The notes under the pieces were generated by a model, which worked only from the letters and a program-made list of their open reading frames with translations, was not told where the DNA came from and made no database searches. A stretch of 64,000 nt of DNA from Malania oleifera (Eukaryota > Streptophyta > Magnoliopsida > Santalales > Ximeniaceae), in assembly GCF_029873635.1 (NCBI RefSeq), contig NC_080420.1:54179457-54243456 (forward strand), in the 5' to 3' direction. Positions 24,085 to 36,507 of this stretch are shown one piece after another. The first letter of the stretch is position 1; every line of letters starts with the position of its first letter. A program made the translations under genes and the position numbers.

Positions 24085-26985
24085 ATGAACATGGATAAGA
24101 GTTGGATGAACGCTCGGGGTAGGTTTTTGCCAGAATATGTGAAAGGGGTACATGATTTCATAGAGTTCGTGCATCTTCGTGCAAACAGAGCCAGTAGAAT
24201 AAGGTGTCCTTGCAAGAAATTCCAAAACATAACATTCAAACACATTGATCTGGTCCATTCACATTTGTTAGACTTTGGAATGGAGAAAAGGTACACAAAA
24301 TAGTTGTTCCACGGTGAAGATTACGCAGTTCAGACCGATAATTTAAATGATGCTGAAGATGAGGGGGTGAATATAGTAGGTGGTGATACACGTTCTGAAT
24401 GGTTAATCGAAATGTTAGGTGAATTGCAAAGGGGGATTGTAGTGGACACGAGTGATGTCAGTGTGTCGCGTACTGGTGATGAAACTACTTTAGCGGGTAC
24501 CATACCTTGCGATCCTAGTACGTTGAATCGACTCAGTAAACCATTTTCTAATCTCATGAGGGATGCAAGGGTGCCCTTATATCCAAACTGTAAAAAGTTC
24601 TCAAAATTAGAGTTTCTGATAAAGTTGCTTCATGCAAGGACAATGCATGGGTTATCTCAGAGCGCATTCAACATGCATTTAAGCCTTATTAAGGCAGCAC
24701 TTCCGGAGGGTGAAACACTTCCCAAGTCTTTTTATGAGGCAAAGACATACATGTGTGAATTGGGTCTCGGTTACACTCTAATACATGCGTGTAGGTATGA
24801 TTGTGCACTAATTTATGGTGAACATGAAAATGCGAACGAGTGCCCAGAATGTGGTGAACCGAGGTATAGAACTAATCAGAAGAATGGTAAAAATATTACC
24901 AAAAAAATTTTGCAATATTGTCCATTAATCTCGCGGCTGCAACAATTGTATATGTGCAAAAAGACTGCTATAGATATGAAATGGCATCAAGAGAAACGTC
25001 TTCAAGATGGAGACACCCTTAGCCATCCAGCTGACTCCGAAGCTTGAGCTGAATTTGATAAAATCCATCCATGGTTTTCTAGTGATGCTCGCAACATCAT
25101 ACTTGGCCTTGCTTCAGATGGGTTCAATCCTTTCGGTAACATGACCAACCCATATAGCATGTAGCCAGTTATGATAATGTCATACAATATGCCGCCATGG
25201 CGATGTATGAAAGAACCTTTCATTTATATGTCTTTACTGATTCCTAGACTGAGAGCACCTGATAATGATATTGATGTTTACCTGCGTTCGTTAATTGATG
25301 AGTTGAAAGAATTATGGGAAAAAAGAGGGGAGATATTCGATGTGCAAACCGGGACAACATTTCGGATGCATGCTGCAGTCTTGTGGACAATTAGTGATTT
25401 CCTGCATATGGCAATCTGTCAAGTTGGTGCACAAAAGGTTACTTAGCATGCCCAGTATGTAATAAGGATGTTGGGTCCTTATCCTTGAAGCATGGATGCA
25501 AGTTATGCTTTATGTGTCATCGCCGTTTTCTACGAACTGGACATCATTGGAGGACTCGTAGCGTCAGAAGCTTATATGGAAAACCTGAACGAAGGTCGCC
25601 GCCAAAGCGGCTAAGTGGGGAAGAGATATTAAACCAGCTAAGGTTGATCAGAGATGTGAAATTTTGGAAACCACTGACTAGTAGAAAAAGAAAACATGCT
25701 GAGTGGGAGTTGAATTGGACAAAGAGAAGCATCTTCTTCGAGTTGCCATATTGGAAAGATCTTCTACTACGCCACAACTTGGATGTCATGCACATTGAAA
25801 AGAACATTTGTGAGAATGTCATTGGTACATTGCTTGATATAAATAGGAAGACAAAGGACACCGCAAATGCTCGCCGAGATGGAAGACATGGGAATACGAC
25901 CTGAGCTGCACCTGTTTCGTGATGGGGACAAAATTCTGATGCCATCAGCTTGTTACATATTCTCGAAGGATAAGAAGAATAAATTCTTTGATTGGTTGAA
26001 ATCAGTGAAGTTCCCCGATGGATATGCATCGAACATAGCTCGATGCATAAACACGAAGGAAGGTAAGAAGCTAGGAATGAAACGTCATGATTGTCACATC
26101 CTTCTACAATGAGTTTTACCTGTTTTCCTTCATGGACACTTGACTGAAGATGTTCGCTCAATTCTGATTGAGCTGGGAATCTTTTTTCGGCAGTTGTGCT
26201 AAAAAAAAATTGAGCCTAAACGTACTTGAACGGTTAAAGGATGACATTGCGATCATACTATGCAAGCTGGAGAAAATATTTTTGCCAGCATTCTTCAAAG
26301 TGATGGTCCACCTAGCTGTCCATTTACCAAGGGAGGCCATAATTGAAGGACCGGTTCAATATCGGTGGATGTATCCTATTGAGAGGTAAAGTATAAAGTC
26401 CTTGTATAATGGTCATGTGATTTGGGAGTTTGAATTTTTTTTCTTCATTGTGTCTACAAGTCTATAATGTTATGTAAAATGCACAGGTTCTTGTCGACTT
26501 TGAAGGGGTACGTACGCAATAAGGCACGACCGGAAGGTTCAATCATTGAGGCGTACATTGACAGTGAATGCCTTGCATTTTTCTTAATATATCAACATGA
26601 TATTGACACAATGTTCACTCGTGATGAGCGAAATGCAGACGTTCATGCTATTAATGTTAAAGATGAAGAACCCAGGAGCTCTATATTTTGAGAAAATGTT
26701 CGCCCACTTGGTGCACGAGTTTACGATTTCATTGACATTGACAACCTAGAAAAGGCTCATTTTTACGTCCTCAACAATTGTGATGAAACTGTTCCATATA
26801 TCGAGTATGTTGTTCCAAACTCCTTACTTTGCATTGTATTTACATATGCATAATTATATACTTTCTTGACATTAACATGTACTACTGTTGCATATAGTGA
26901 GCATAAAGTTGAACTCCTAGCCCAAAATGAATAGAATGTTGACGAAAGACATAAAAAGGAGTTTATCAATTGGTTTAGGAGTCGT
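24085..26985 (+). pseudogene. CACTA TNP2-type transposase, broken
   Basis: Domains occur in the expected order. A transposase-associated N-terminal domain (from MDKSWM at 24091, FIEFVHLRANRASRIRCPC, stop at 24301 where Trp is expected before LFHGE) comes first. The Transposase_21/TNP2 core follows at about 24850-25890 (CPECGEPRY, KTAIDMKWHQEKR, MPPWRCMKEPFIYMSLL, LDVMHIEKNICENV), then a DUF4218 domain from about 25890 to 26690 (FFRQLC, VHLAVHLPREAI, VQYRWMYPIERF). A clean GT-AG intron (26386-26486) splits the codon before FLSTLKGY. Damage: TAG 24301, TGA 25045, a TAG near 25162, one-base loss near 25400, a frameshift near 25865, TGA near 26110 and a shift at an A9 run near 26202. The downstream DUF4216 region seems absent. 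The protein would bind and cut the CACTA ends in the nucleus. Confidence 0.88.
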
Positions 26986-27168
26986 GTAAGTAACAAAAAC
27001 TGCTTCAGTTAGAAGCAATGTATGGTTTCACTATTGACGATATTTTTCTAAATTCCTATTTATTTTATAGATGAAAGTCATGTTTTATTTACATGTCAAC
27101 TGTTGATGATAGTTATTTACGTGTACGATTATAATGTTGTTTTTAAATTAACTCTACTTTCAGCATCT

Positions 27169-28544
27169 ATGTCCTCGGTCAGGTCAGGCCGTGGTGCAGC
27201 AAAGAACATATCGCTGAAGAAGCACCTAGATAGGACTAAACAGCGGATTCGGATCGACATTCCTCCAGGATACACCACCCCGCTAAACGATTGGTGCACC
27301 GCGTGGACGAGGGAGCTCGGCATTATATGCCGACAGTATGCTCCAGTCACCACATTCAGCTGGCCCCAGGTGACTTAGGAGCAGCGCATGGTCCTTTACA
27401 TGCGCATTTTGGTAAGTTCCCTAACCCTATATAGTTTTTTTTTAATTTCAATGTTTTTTTACTTTTAATATACTAGCCAATTAACAACTATCTAACATTG
27501 TAATTGTATTACCTATATATGCAGGAGGAGTTTGGCATGGACATCCTCAAGGATGACCATGGGAGGAGGGCGGTCGACATCCAATTGTGTAATAAATTTA
27601 AGAGCTATCGCTCGAAAATGTGCTCCTATTGTCGAGCAATGGGAGATGAAGTTGAAGTGCGGCCATACGATAAGATATCCCAAGAAGATTGGGACATGGT
27701 CTGTCACCATTTCCACGACCCGCGCTATCAAGTGATGTGTTTGTATTCTAATCACTAATTTTTCAAAATGATGTCCCTAATATGTCGGCATGACATCTTC
27801 CTTGCAGGCCATATGTGAAACAAATGCTGCGAACCGCAGCAAACTCCCTACGACGCATTGCGGTGGATCAAGGCTATTTGTAAATAATCGCCAGGTAATT
27901 ACTATATATAAAATTATCTGACCATTACATGACAAAATAGTAATGACGACTTATATGATAATGTAGCGTGATCCCGAGACTGGCACAAAGGACCCGCTGC
28001 CGAATCTGTATCAGAGAACACACCAACGGCAATCAGAGGAGTGGTGTAAGGGTGCGCAGGATTGACATGTAAGTGAAGCGAAAGATTTAGTTTATTACTT
28101 TATTCAAAACATCAAAGTTGTAGTCTTACTTATTCCTTTTTATCATTTTCATGATTGAAATTAGGAATGGATGGTCAAGCTGAGGGATGCACCTATTTCA
28201 GAGGGGAGTCCGCACATGACAGATTTCAAGATCACTTCCCAGGTGCTTGAGCAACGAGGGGGGGTTGGGTGAAAGGTCTTGGAAGTGGAAACATCGCCCC
28301 AACAACATCATCATCCATGGGTGCGGCAGCTCGTACAGAGATGGAACGACAGCATCAAGAGGCCGAGTGTGATAAGCAGGAGATGGCTCGACAAACGCAA
28401 AGGATCGCTATAGAGAACGCAGAACTGAGATCGGACCTCTCCACCGTTCGAGCCTAGATGCAAGCCATGATGGATTGGCAGGTGCGGTTAGAGGAAAGGA
28501 TGCGCCGATCTGGACAAGATGATGCGGGTGGCTCCTCTTATTGA
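27169..28544 (+). pseudogene. CACTA second gene, Transposase_24-type, nearly intact
   Basis: ATG at 27169 starts MSSVRSGRGAAKNI a few bases after a TTTCAG acceptor. Exon-like segments follow: 27169-27411 (IPPGYTTPLNDWCTAWTRELG), 27523-27740 (MDILKDDHGRRAVDIQLCNKFKSYRSKM), about 27808-27894 (NRSKLPTTHCGGSRLF), about 27966-28065 (DPETGTKDPLPNLYQRTH) and about 28166-28544 (SEGSPHMTDF, then a Gln/Glu/Arg-rich coiled coil, stop at 28542). The order and motifs match the Ptta/En-Spm Transposase_24 family, the second protein of plant CACTA elements. Two TAG stops (27376 and near 28456) stand where Gln is expected, so as read the gene is inactive, but only lightly damaged. Confidence 0.8.
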
Positions 28545-28589
28545 TTATAAGGTATTATGATCACAAATTGAGTTTCATGTTAAATCATG

Positions 28590-28740
28590 CTAGTCTAGAA
28601 TGCCTCCTGCATGGTGGATGCAGTTGATGTGTATTGCATGCTGGTAGTTGATATACTTTCTCATATGCCTTCAACTTCTTATAAATGCTCTATTTGAACT
28701 TATCAACTCATTATATGCAATGCTCATTTGGCAGGCACTT
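28590..28740 (+). repeat. Dispersed repeat block, copy 2
   Basis: From 'ctagtctagaatgcctcctg' to 'ggcaggcactt'. Close relative of 48165-48350 in the same orientation and a more distant relative of 1530-1710. The two CACTA copies flank the inverted repeat and the gag-only element. A 70-bp part (28700-28770) also resembles 28922-28995 inside the adjacent inverted-repeat arm. Confidence 0.6.
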
Positions 28741-28768
28741 AGGTGTGGGAATATATGAAGTTTGAAGA

Positions 28769-29746
28769 TGCTCAAGTTTCCATTTGTTGGATGAGGAGAA
28801 GATAAGGCAGTGTAATCAATGGGGAAGGAGAGAATGAAGTGGAATTGGACTTGTGGGTTAATGGGTATTTCTGAAAATATGACAGGTTTGAACTCAGCTT
28901 ATGTAAAGACGTCTTTTTTTGTCAACTCATGATATACTATGGTCATTAATTTGGCAGTCACTCAGGTGGGACAATTCATGAAGTTTGAAGAAGCATCAGA
29001 AACATCTTCAAGACATGGTGGGATGACAACTGCAGGGGCAGTTCTTGTCCCTCAGTTTCCAAAATTACAAGAAAATGTGTGCAACTTCTTTTTTTAGGGG
29101 GTGGGGGGTTAAAATGACTGAGCACAAGATGCATGACCTCTGTATAGTTGCTAGATTTTGTTCCATATGTTGGACAATTTGAATATTTAGAAGTAATAGT
29201 CGAGGTAGTAGTAGTGATAAGCAGTAAAATCTTAATTATATTCAGTTTTTCTAAAACAACTGACTATAACTAAGATTTTACTGCTTATCACCACTACTAC
29301 CTCGACTATTACTTCTAAAGATTCAAGTTGTCTAACAAACATAACAAAATCCAGCAACTATATAGAAGCCATGCAGACTGTGCTCAGTTAATTTAACCCC
29401 CAACCCCCCCCCCCCAAAAAAAAGAAGAAGTTGCACACATTTTCTTGTAATTTTGGAAACTGAGGGATAGGAACTGCCCCTACAGTTGTCATCCCACCAT
29501 GTCTCGAAGATGTTTCCGATGCTTCTTCAAACTTCATAAATTGTCCCACCTGAGTGACTGCCAAATTAATGACCATAGCATATCATGAGTTGACAAAAAA
29601 AGACATTTTTATATAAGCTGAGTTCAAACCTATCACATTTTCAGAAATACCCATTAACCCACAAGTCCAATTCCACTTCATTCTTTTCTTTCCCATTGAT
29701 TACACTGTCTTATCTTCTCCTCGTCCAACAAAAGGAAACTTAAGCA
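28769..29746. repeat. Nearly loopless inverted repeat, arms of about 485 bp
   Basis: The left arm 28769-29250 and right arm 29252-29746 are reverse complements at roughly nine bases in ten by eye, from the outermost TGCTCAAGTTTCC/GGAAACTTAAGCA to the centre TTCAGTTTTTCTAAAACAACTG. Only about 0-3 bases separate them. Differences are mostly transitions plus a length change in a G/C homopolymer (left near 29097, right near 29401-29414). There is no coding frame. It lies just downstream of the Transposase_24 gene in the CACTA element. A transcript would fold into a long hairpin. Confidence 0.92.
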
Positions 29747-29749
29747 CTG
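29745..29749. repeat. Putative target duplication CACTG of the gag-only LTR element
   Basis: CACTG precedes the LTR start and CACTA follows the LTR end at 48088-48092, a four-of-five match. This supports these element boundaries with one substitution since insertion. Confidence 0.65.
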
Positions 29750-30327
29750 TGTCGCGACGTCCCGGGAGCGCGTGTGCCCCTGGCGGCGAAATTAAAATCA
29801 TTTTTAACATTTTCAGGAAAAATATGGTGTAGGAGTCGCCACTAACCTTTAGTGCGGTTAGAACACATGATTACTACCCCGTTAGGGGTAGAATCGATCT
29901 ACATTACCAGAGTTGGGGTCGAGAGTTCGGTTACGCGAGGGGAAGGTACGAGCACCCCCTACGCGCCCGTTCTTACGAACGGTACCTAATTAATTTGAAA
30001 TTATCCCTAAGTTAATCTAATAATTCTTTAAATTACTTCTTTTTATGAATTTATAAATACATGTAAAAAAATAAATAAATAAAATAATAAATAAATAAAG
30101 ATAATATATACATATATATTCCCTCAGAGCTTAGGGTACGTGATGCCCGAAGGCTCATACCCCCGCAATAAAATCATAGGGATTAAAAATCAAGAAAATA
30201 TTTTATCAAAATATATACCATAGTACGTATAAGGTCGAATAAAGAAAATACTAAAAATAGTGATAATATTATTAATAATGATAAGAATGATAACGTTAAT
30301 AAATAATAATAATACTAATAACAATAC

Positions 30328-30380
<53 letters not shown>

Positions 30381-32593
30381 GACAATAATAGTGATAATAA
30401 TAATATTAACAGTAACAATACTAAATATCATTAACTAATAATATACATATTTAAATAATATGATATTTATCTTAATATTAACACGCTGTCAAAGATATGC
30501 ACAAGACATACATATGTTAACAATTAATTAAGGAAAACAAATCGAATTTAAAATATGTAAACTAATAAAACGGGCAAGAAAATAATTGAATTTATGGAAA
30601 CAAGTTAATTCTAAAATTAATACGTACCTATGCAATATGGCAACCAAAATTAATACACAACCCTATATGTACATAAAATAAATGCAATAACAACCAAAAA
30701 TCCTAAATACCCACAGCAATGAACACGACCTATTTAGATAAACACAATCATAACACGGAATATTAATCACATGCTTAAATATGACCTAAAAAAAGAAAAA
30801 AAAAACTTTGCATATTAAACGAATAACATGAATATGGTACATTCGATAATATTCGACAATCAAAACTTATTACATTTAGAACTCTTACCTTCACAGTAAA
30901 ACAAAATCCTACAATAATGAGAATGAACTGATTAGTATTTAAAATAATTATCACAAAAAAAAAAAAATTTAAACAAGCATCGCTGCAATTAAGTGAGATT
31001 GTGAACATAATATTTAAAAAATTTAACATATATATAACAAAAGACTATATGCGAATATTAACTACATACTACGACAAATAATATATTAATATAAACATCT
31101 ATACAATGAAATCTTATGCTTTAAATATTAAAACGAGTCAAGAAAAGAAACAGAAAAAATAAATTCATTAATTAATAAATAAACAAATGAACATCAAATA
31201 TATATATATATATATATGTATAAACCCTGAATAAATATTATTACAAAAGATGAAAAACAACAAAAAAAATCCTGTAAAAAAAAAGATTAAAGTTAGTATA
31301 TATGTATGATGAGAAAGAAAGAAAAAAAAAAAAGATTAAAGTTAGTATATATGTATTTGATATGCGCAGTGAACTGAGGAAAAGAGCCAACCTATACGTG
31401 CGCGTGTGTGTGTGTTGTGCGTGCAGCGAACTTAGAAGACTCACCAATTTAAACGTGGCCTTGATGGAAGTAGATGGCCGAACTGTGTTGATGTGCAGGG
31501 AAGCTAGGGGTTACTGGTGTGCAGGAGATCCGTGAGGCTATTGAGCGTGGCGGTGTCGTGAGGATGAGGGTGGTACCGGTGGTGGAGTGGGCAGTGGTGA
31601 CTTGGGAGACTATGGCGGTGGGAGCTTTGACGGAGCTGTGACCCGAGGAGGCAATTCTTGGCTCTGCTGTAATTGCTGCAATGCTCGGGTGGAGGTCTGG
31701 TCTGCTGGGAGTGACGATAGAGAATCGACACTAGTCTCGGCCGAGGTTGACGGAGCTGTTGCCAGTGGTGACTTGCGGTGGCTACTGGCAGAGGCGGCAA
31801 GGGGAGGCCACCGGTGGCTGTGGATGTTCGCGGCGTGGACTGGAGGGGCTGTTCGTGGTCGCCGGAGTTGCAGCGGTGACTAGCGTTGCAGCGGCAGCCG
31901 GAGAAGATGGAGGCAGGGAAAGATGGAGAAAAAGAAAAAAAGCAGCGGGAGAGATATGAGGCAGGGGAAGAAGTAGCAGAAGGAGAAAAAGAGGCTCAGT
32001 TTTTTTTTTATTTTTATTTTTTGGTTTTCTCCCTTGGCCTCTCTGGCTGTGCGCTGCCCCTCCATGTGTGCTTCATTGCCCTTATATAAAAAAAAGAATT
32101 GAAAACCTAAAACCAAACTTCCCTTTTTTGGATTTCTTTTCTTTTTTATTTTTTTATGCTTTTACTCTTATGGTAATAATGAAAAAGGAAATAATATTAA
32201 TAATAAGTATCATAATAAAATAAGTATCCATAAGATAATAATAATAATAATACTACTATATTAATATTAAATAATAATAAATAATTATGGTAAAAATAAA
32301 AATAAAGTATTATCAGTAAATTAATAAAAATAGAGTAATAATACAAAAAGTAATAATAATAATGATATATCAAAAACAACAAAATAAATGAAAAATAAAA
32401 ATAAGTATAGTAAAGTAAAAATAAAATAAAGATAATAAAAGTACTAGTAATAAAAAATGAAAAATAATAATACTAATGATAATAAAAATATAAGTAAAGT
32501 ACTAATAATATAGGAAAATAATATTAATAAAATAATAATAATAATAAGAGACCCCTTGTTCTGTTTGGCTAGGGCAAAAATAGGGTGTCTAGA
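29750..32593 (-). repeat. 3' LTR of the gag-only element (2844 bp)
   Basis: Plus-strand reading starts TGTCGCGACGTCCCGG and ends GGTGTCTAGA, where the other LTR has GTGTCTACA. It contains AAT-type microsatellites (about 30300-30380 and 32180-32550), a TA run (31198-31217) and a GC-rich island (about 31480-31960) in otherwise very AT-rich sequence. It matches the right LTR over its full length with few substitutions and some microsatellite length changes. Confidence 0.9.
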
Positions 32594-32610
32594 GTTGCCC
32601 CTCTTTGTAG
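32594..32610 (-). other. Polypurine tract next to the 3' LTR
   Basis: On the minus strand ACAAAGAGGGGCAAC directly precedes the LTR start. The same tract recurs at about 37894-37910 at the internal duplication junction. Confidence 0.7.
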
Positions 32611-32789
32611 GCTTAGTTGCTTCAATGTAACGATAAGAACTCTCCTACGTTTTTGTAGCAACAAGCCTGCAAAGATAAAAGACACCTATTTTAGCCAAGC
32701 CATTCAACTCTCTATGGCTTTTCAGGTTAATCAAGAGCTGTTTATTTCTGCCAACCAGAGACGATCTGCATTGAATGTAAGAATCCAGG

Positions 32790-33655
32790 TTGAGGTACAC
32801 AGGGATGGCTTGCTGCGAATGTAAGAATCCGAGCCGTAGGGATATGATGATCCAGCCATGGGACACAATGATGGCTTGCTTCGAATGTAAGAATCCGAGC
32901 CGTAGGGATACAATGATCCAGCCATGGGACACAATGATGGCTTGCTTCGAATGTAAGAATTCGAGCCATAGGGACACGATGATCCAGCCATGGGACACAA
33001 TGATGGCTTGCTTCGAATGTAAGAATCCGAGCCGTAGGGACACGAAGATCCAGCCATGGGACACAATGATGGCTTGCTTCGAATGTAAGAATCCGAGCCG
33101 TAGGGACACGATGATCCAGCCATGGGACACAATGATGGCTTGCTTCGAATGTAAGAATCCCAGCCGTAGGGACACGATGATCCAGCCATGGGACACAATG
33201 ATGGCTTGCTTCGAATGTAAGAATCCGAGCCGTAAGGACACGATGATCTAGCCATGGGACACAATGATGGCTTGCTTCGAATGTAAGAATCCGAGCCGTA
33301 GGGACACGATGATCCAGCCACGGGACACAATGATGGCTTGCTTCGAATGTAAGAATCCGAGCCGTAGGGACACGATGATCCAGCCATGGGACACAATGAT
33401 GGCTTGCTTCGAATGTAAGAATCCGAGCCGTAGGGACACGATGATCCAGCCATAGGACATAATGATGGCTTGCTTCGAATGTAAGAATCCGAGCCGTAGG
33501 GACACGATGATCCAGCCATGGGACACAATGATGGCTTGCTTCGAATGTAAAAATCCGAGCCGTAGGGAGACGATGATCCAGCCATGGGACACAATGATGG
33601 CTTGCTTCGAATGTAAGAATCGAGCCGTAGGGATACGATGATCCAGCCATCTCAA
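32790..33655. repeat. 66-bp minisatellite, array 1 (about 13 copies)
   Basis: Units of exactly 66 bp, anchored on 'gatggcttgcttcgaatgta' and 'ccgagccgtagggac'. Because 66 is a multiple of three and the unit has few stops, long ORFs appear in all three minus frames (up to 307 aa) and in one plus frame. These are a by-product of the repeat, with no evidence that any is translated. Confidence 0.95.
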
Positions 33656-34082
33656 CCAGTAACAAGATGTGAATGCAAAGTCGGGAAAGTTGTTACTCTA
33701 TTTGGAAAATGCACTTGAGGTAAAAATCCGAATGTCAACGAATGAATCCCCTATCTTTGGGATTTGTTGCCCCAGTTCAAAATAAATCAACGTGTGTCTG
33801 GGGTCAACTTGCCCTAGTTTTCCAAGTAAATCAATGTGTGCTTAGGGTCAGCTACCCCAATACAACTAAAATCTCTCCATCAAGGATGTCAAATAATCAT
33901 TTGAAAGCTCAAGACAAGTGTGAAGGGTGCTCTATTGCTGCTTGTGATGCTAGAATGCAATGATATGCTGCTATATGTATGCATTTTGCTAACTTATAAT
34001 GCAGTGATATGTTGCTATTAATATGCATGTTACTAACTTGTGATTATATGTATGCATTTTTATTTTTTGTGTAATGTATGAA
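33656..34082. other. Spacer of internal copy 1
   Basis: Non-repetitive link between the 66-bp and 19-bp arrays; the homologous spacer in copy 2 is at about 39026-39465. No gene seen. Confidence 0.6.
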
Positions 34083-34590
34083 ACGCACAATGGTGATGCA
34101 TGAAATGTATGGTAATGCATGAAATGCATGACAATGCATAAGATGGATGGTAATACATGAAATGCATGACAATGCATGTAATGCAGGGCGATACATAAGA
34201 TGTATGGTAATACATGAAATGTAGGTAATGCATGCGATGAATAACAATGCATGAAATGCAGGCAATGCATGAATTGCATGGCAATGCATGAAATGTAAGT
34301 GATGCATGAAATACATGGCAATACATGAGATGTATGGTAATGTATGAAATGTATGATAATGCGTGAAATGCATGATAATGCATGAGATGCATGGTAATAC
34401 ATGAAATGCATGACAATGCATGAGATGTGTGGTAATGTGTGAAATATAGGTTAATGCATGGCAATGCATAAGATGTATGGTAATGCATGGAATGCATGGC
34501 AATATATGAAATCTAGGTAATGCATGAAATGTATGACAATGTATGAAATTTGGCGTAATGCATGACAATGCATGAATCTTTTCTCCCAAT
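34083..34590. repeat. 19-bp ATGCATG minisatellite, array 1
   Basis: About 26 imperfect units of 19 bp of the type 'aatgcatgaaatgcatggt'. Rich in CATGCATG (RY-type) cores. The His/Cys/Ile-rich ORFs on the minus strand derive from this repeat. Confidence 0.9.
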
Positions 34591-36507
34591 GCACTTGTGG
34601 TCAATGACCTCATCTTTGGTTTCCACATGAAACTCGCCATATTTGAATGGATCTGTAACTGATCTTGGCTTAATCTTCTTTATTCATCCAGTCATGAAAG
34701 TGATCGACTCAGCTCAAAAATCGCAAAATCTGCCCCAGTTGAATGGACCTACAACTGTTCTTAACTCTGATTTCCTATTCCAATCCGATAAGAAAGTGCT
34801 TGAATGGGACCTACTGAGACTCAACTCGGAATTTGCCCCAGTTAAATTCATCTGCCACCGATCTTGACTCTATTGTTGGATTTCTTTTGAACTTGACATA
34901 ACATTTGCTGCTCTTTCTCCACAAGGATCTTCTTTATAGAAATTTCTGGTGATTCTGAAACTCTTTGACTATCCATCCCTTTTTAATGCTCTAAAGAATA
35001 AGAAGGGTTCCTCTTTTTTTTTTTTTTTTTAAGGAACAACGAATGATTATGCAACTCTGACATCAACTTGCTAAATCAAAAGGTCATTTGCACAAAATAA
35101 ATGTTTTACCATGTTTCAATTCTATCATAGGAAAAATTCATGCCAGTATTCAAAAGTCATGTAACGTTGATTTCCCCGCTTAGATGACTGTCATTCTCTT
35201 CAACTACCCCTGTTTCATCAACTCATGCTTTGATCTCAAGATGGTATTTAAGACTTGGGACGAAACGTGGGCTTAAGGATGTAGGATTTCAGAATAAAAG
35301 GGAAACTAAGGCTCAAAAATACCACCCCAAATAATGTTTTATGCTCCCAATTCGAGTTGAGGTGTTTTGCAAGATGTTGACCGAACTTGTTATTTAAACA
35401 AGCTGCCTACGTACCTTTTCAGGATCAGGTCATTACGTAGTTCAGACTCAACATTGAGTCTGACAAATCATTTAAGACAACAATGTATACCAATCCGGTC
35501 AGGACTTTCATTTGGACTGTAATGTAGGCTAAGGGTATGGGTGAAGAAAGAAAGATTAAAATAAGGCTCAAAATTTATCAATTTCATCGAGGATAATTTG
35601 GTCAAAGATCACATATGTAGTATGTCCCATATTTTTCTTTCTTCTCCCTTTTCATCTTCTTTTCCTTCTTTTACTATAACTTTCACTTTTTCTTTTATAA
35701 AGGAATCTTGACTTCATTTTCATTTGAACTTCAATTGGGACCAATCTTTTAAAAACTGCCCCAGTGTGGGGTGTGATCCTTTGATGGGTTAATCAAGAAA
35801 TGAATCTTTCAGGCTCAAAAATGGTTTGCAAGGGATTTTCTTCTTTGACTTTCTTTTGGGTAGCAGAACAATGGCCTGCCATCTTTTTGGTAATGACTAT
35901 TGTCTCAAATGATTTGCCAAACGCTAAGGGACCCAAACCCAGATTGGATTTTTGATGATCTGACTTTTAAGAAAAAGCTAGTTTAATATTCAAGCTCAAT
36001 TTGGTTAACAAATGGTAAATCATTGTTTGGGTTCTTTTTAGGGATAACTGGTAGGCCAAAGAGGGCCATCCATCATTTGATCAAAACATGAGTGATTAAT
36101 TGATAGGAAATTATCATAACAGCGCAGCCACTTCGTTGAATTCCTTGAAAAGTTAAAAAACTTCTTCATAACGTCTGAATTCAATGGTTGTTTCATCCTT
36201 TAACATCTCTTTCTAGCTCATGAACACTAGCAATATTACTTTCCCTATTCCGGCATGAAACATAAGCAAACAAAATTTGGCAACTAGACTTATGATGCAA
36301 GTGAGATAACGAAATGCATAATTCATTTTATTGAATATCGAAAATATTCTGAGGCACTGGCGTCCACGGATTACAAAAAGCAAATAACAATGGAAAACAA
36401 AAGAACATTAACTGAAAAGGATTAGATAGTCAAAAGTTCGGTACTCCATCATTTTATCCTCAGTGGATAACAACTGAAACCATTGATTTGGGAACCTCCT
36501 GGATATG
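34591..36507. other. Spacer between minisatellites and gag, copy 1
   Basis: About 1.9 kb homologous to 39961-41911. It contains repeated 'tgccccagttgaatggacct' type segments and no recognised domain. In a complete Tat/Ogre element pol would lie in this position on the minus strand; none is seen here. Confidence 0.6.

Noticed and set aside
31504-31883. 98-aa ORFs on both strands conserved between the two LTRs
   Set aside because: The LTRs are recent copies, so conservation is expected. The ORFs overlap in antisense and match the GC-rich island only.
32645-33665. Long minus-strand ORFs of 198, 287 and 307 aa
   Set aside because: They overlap in three frames of the same 66-bp tandem repeat; being open follows from the unit length and few stops, with no start context or known domain.
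34044-34640. His/Cys/Ile-rich ORFs on the minus strand (and their twins at 39372-40022)
   Set aside because: They are translations of the 19-bp ATGCATG minisatellite.
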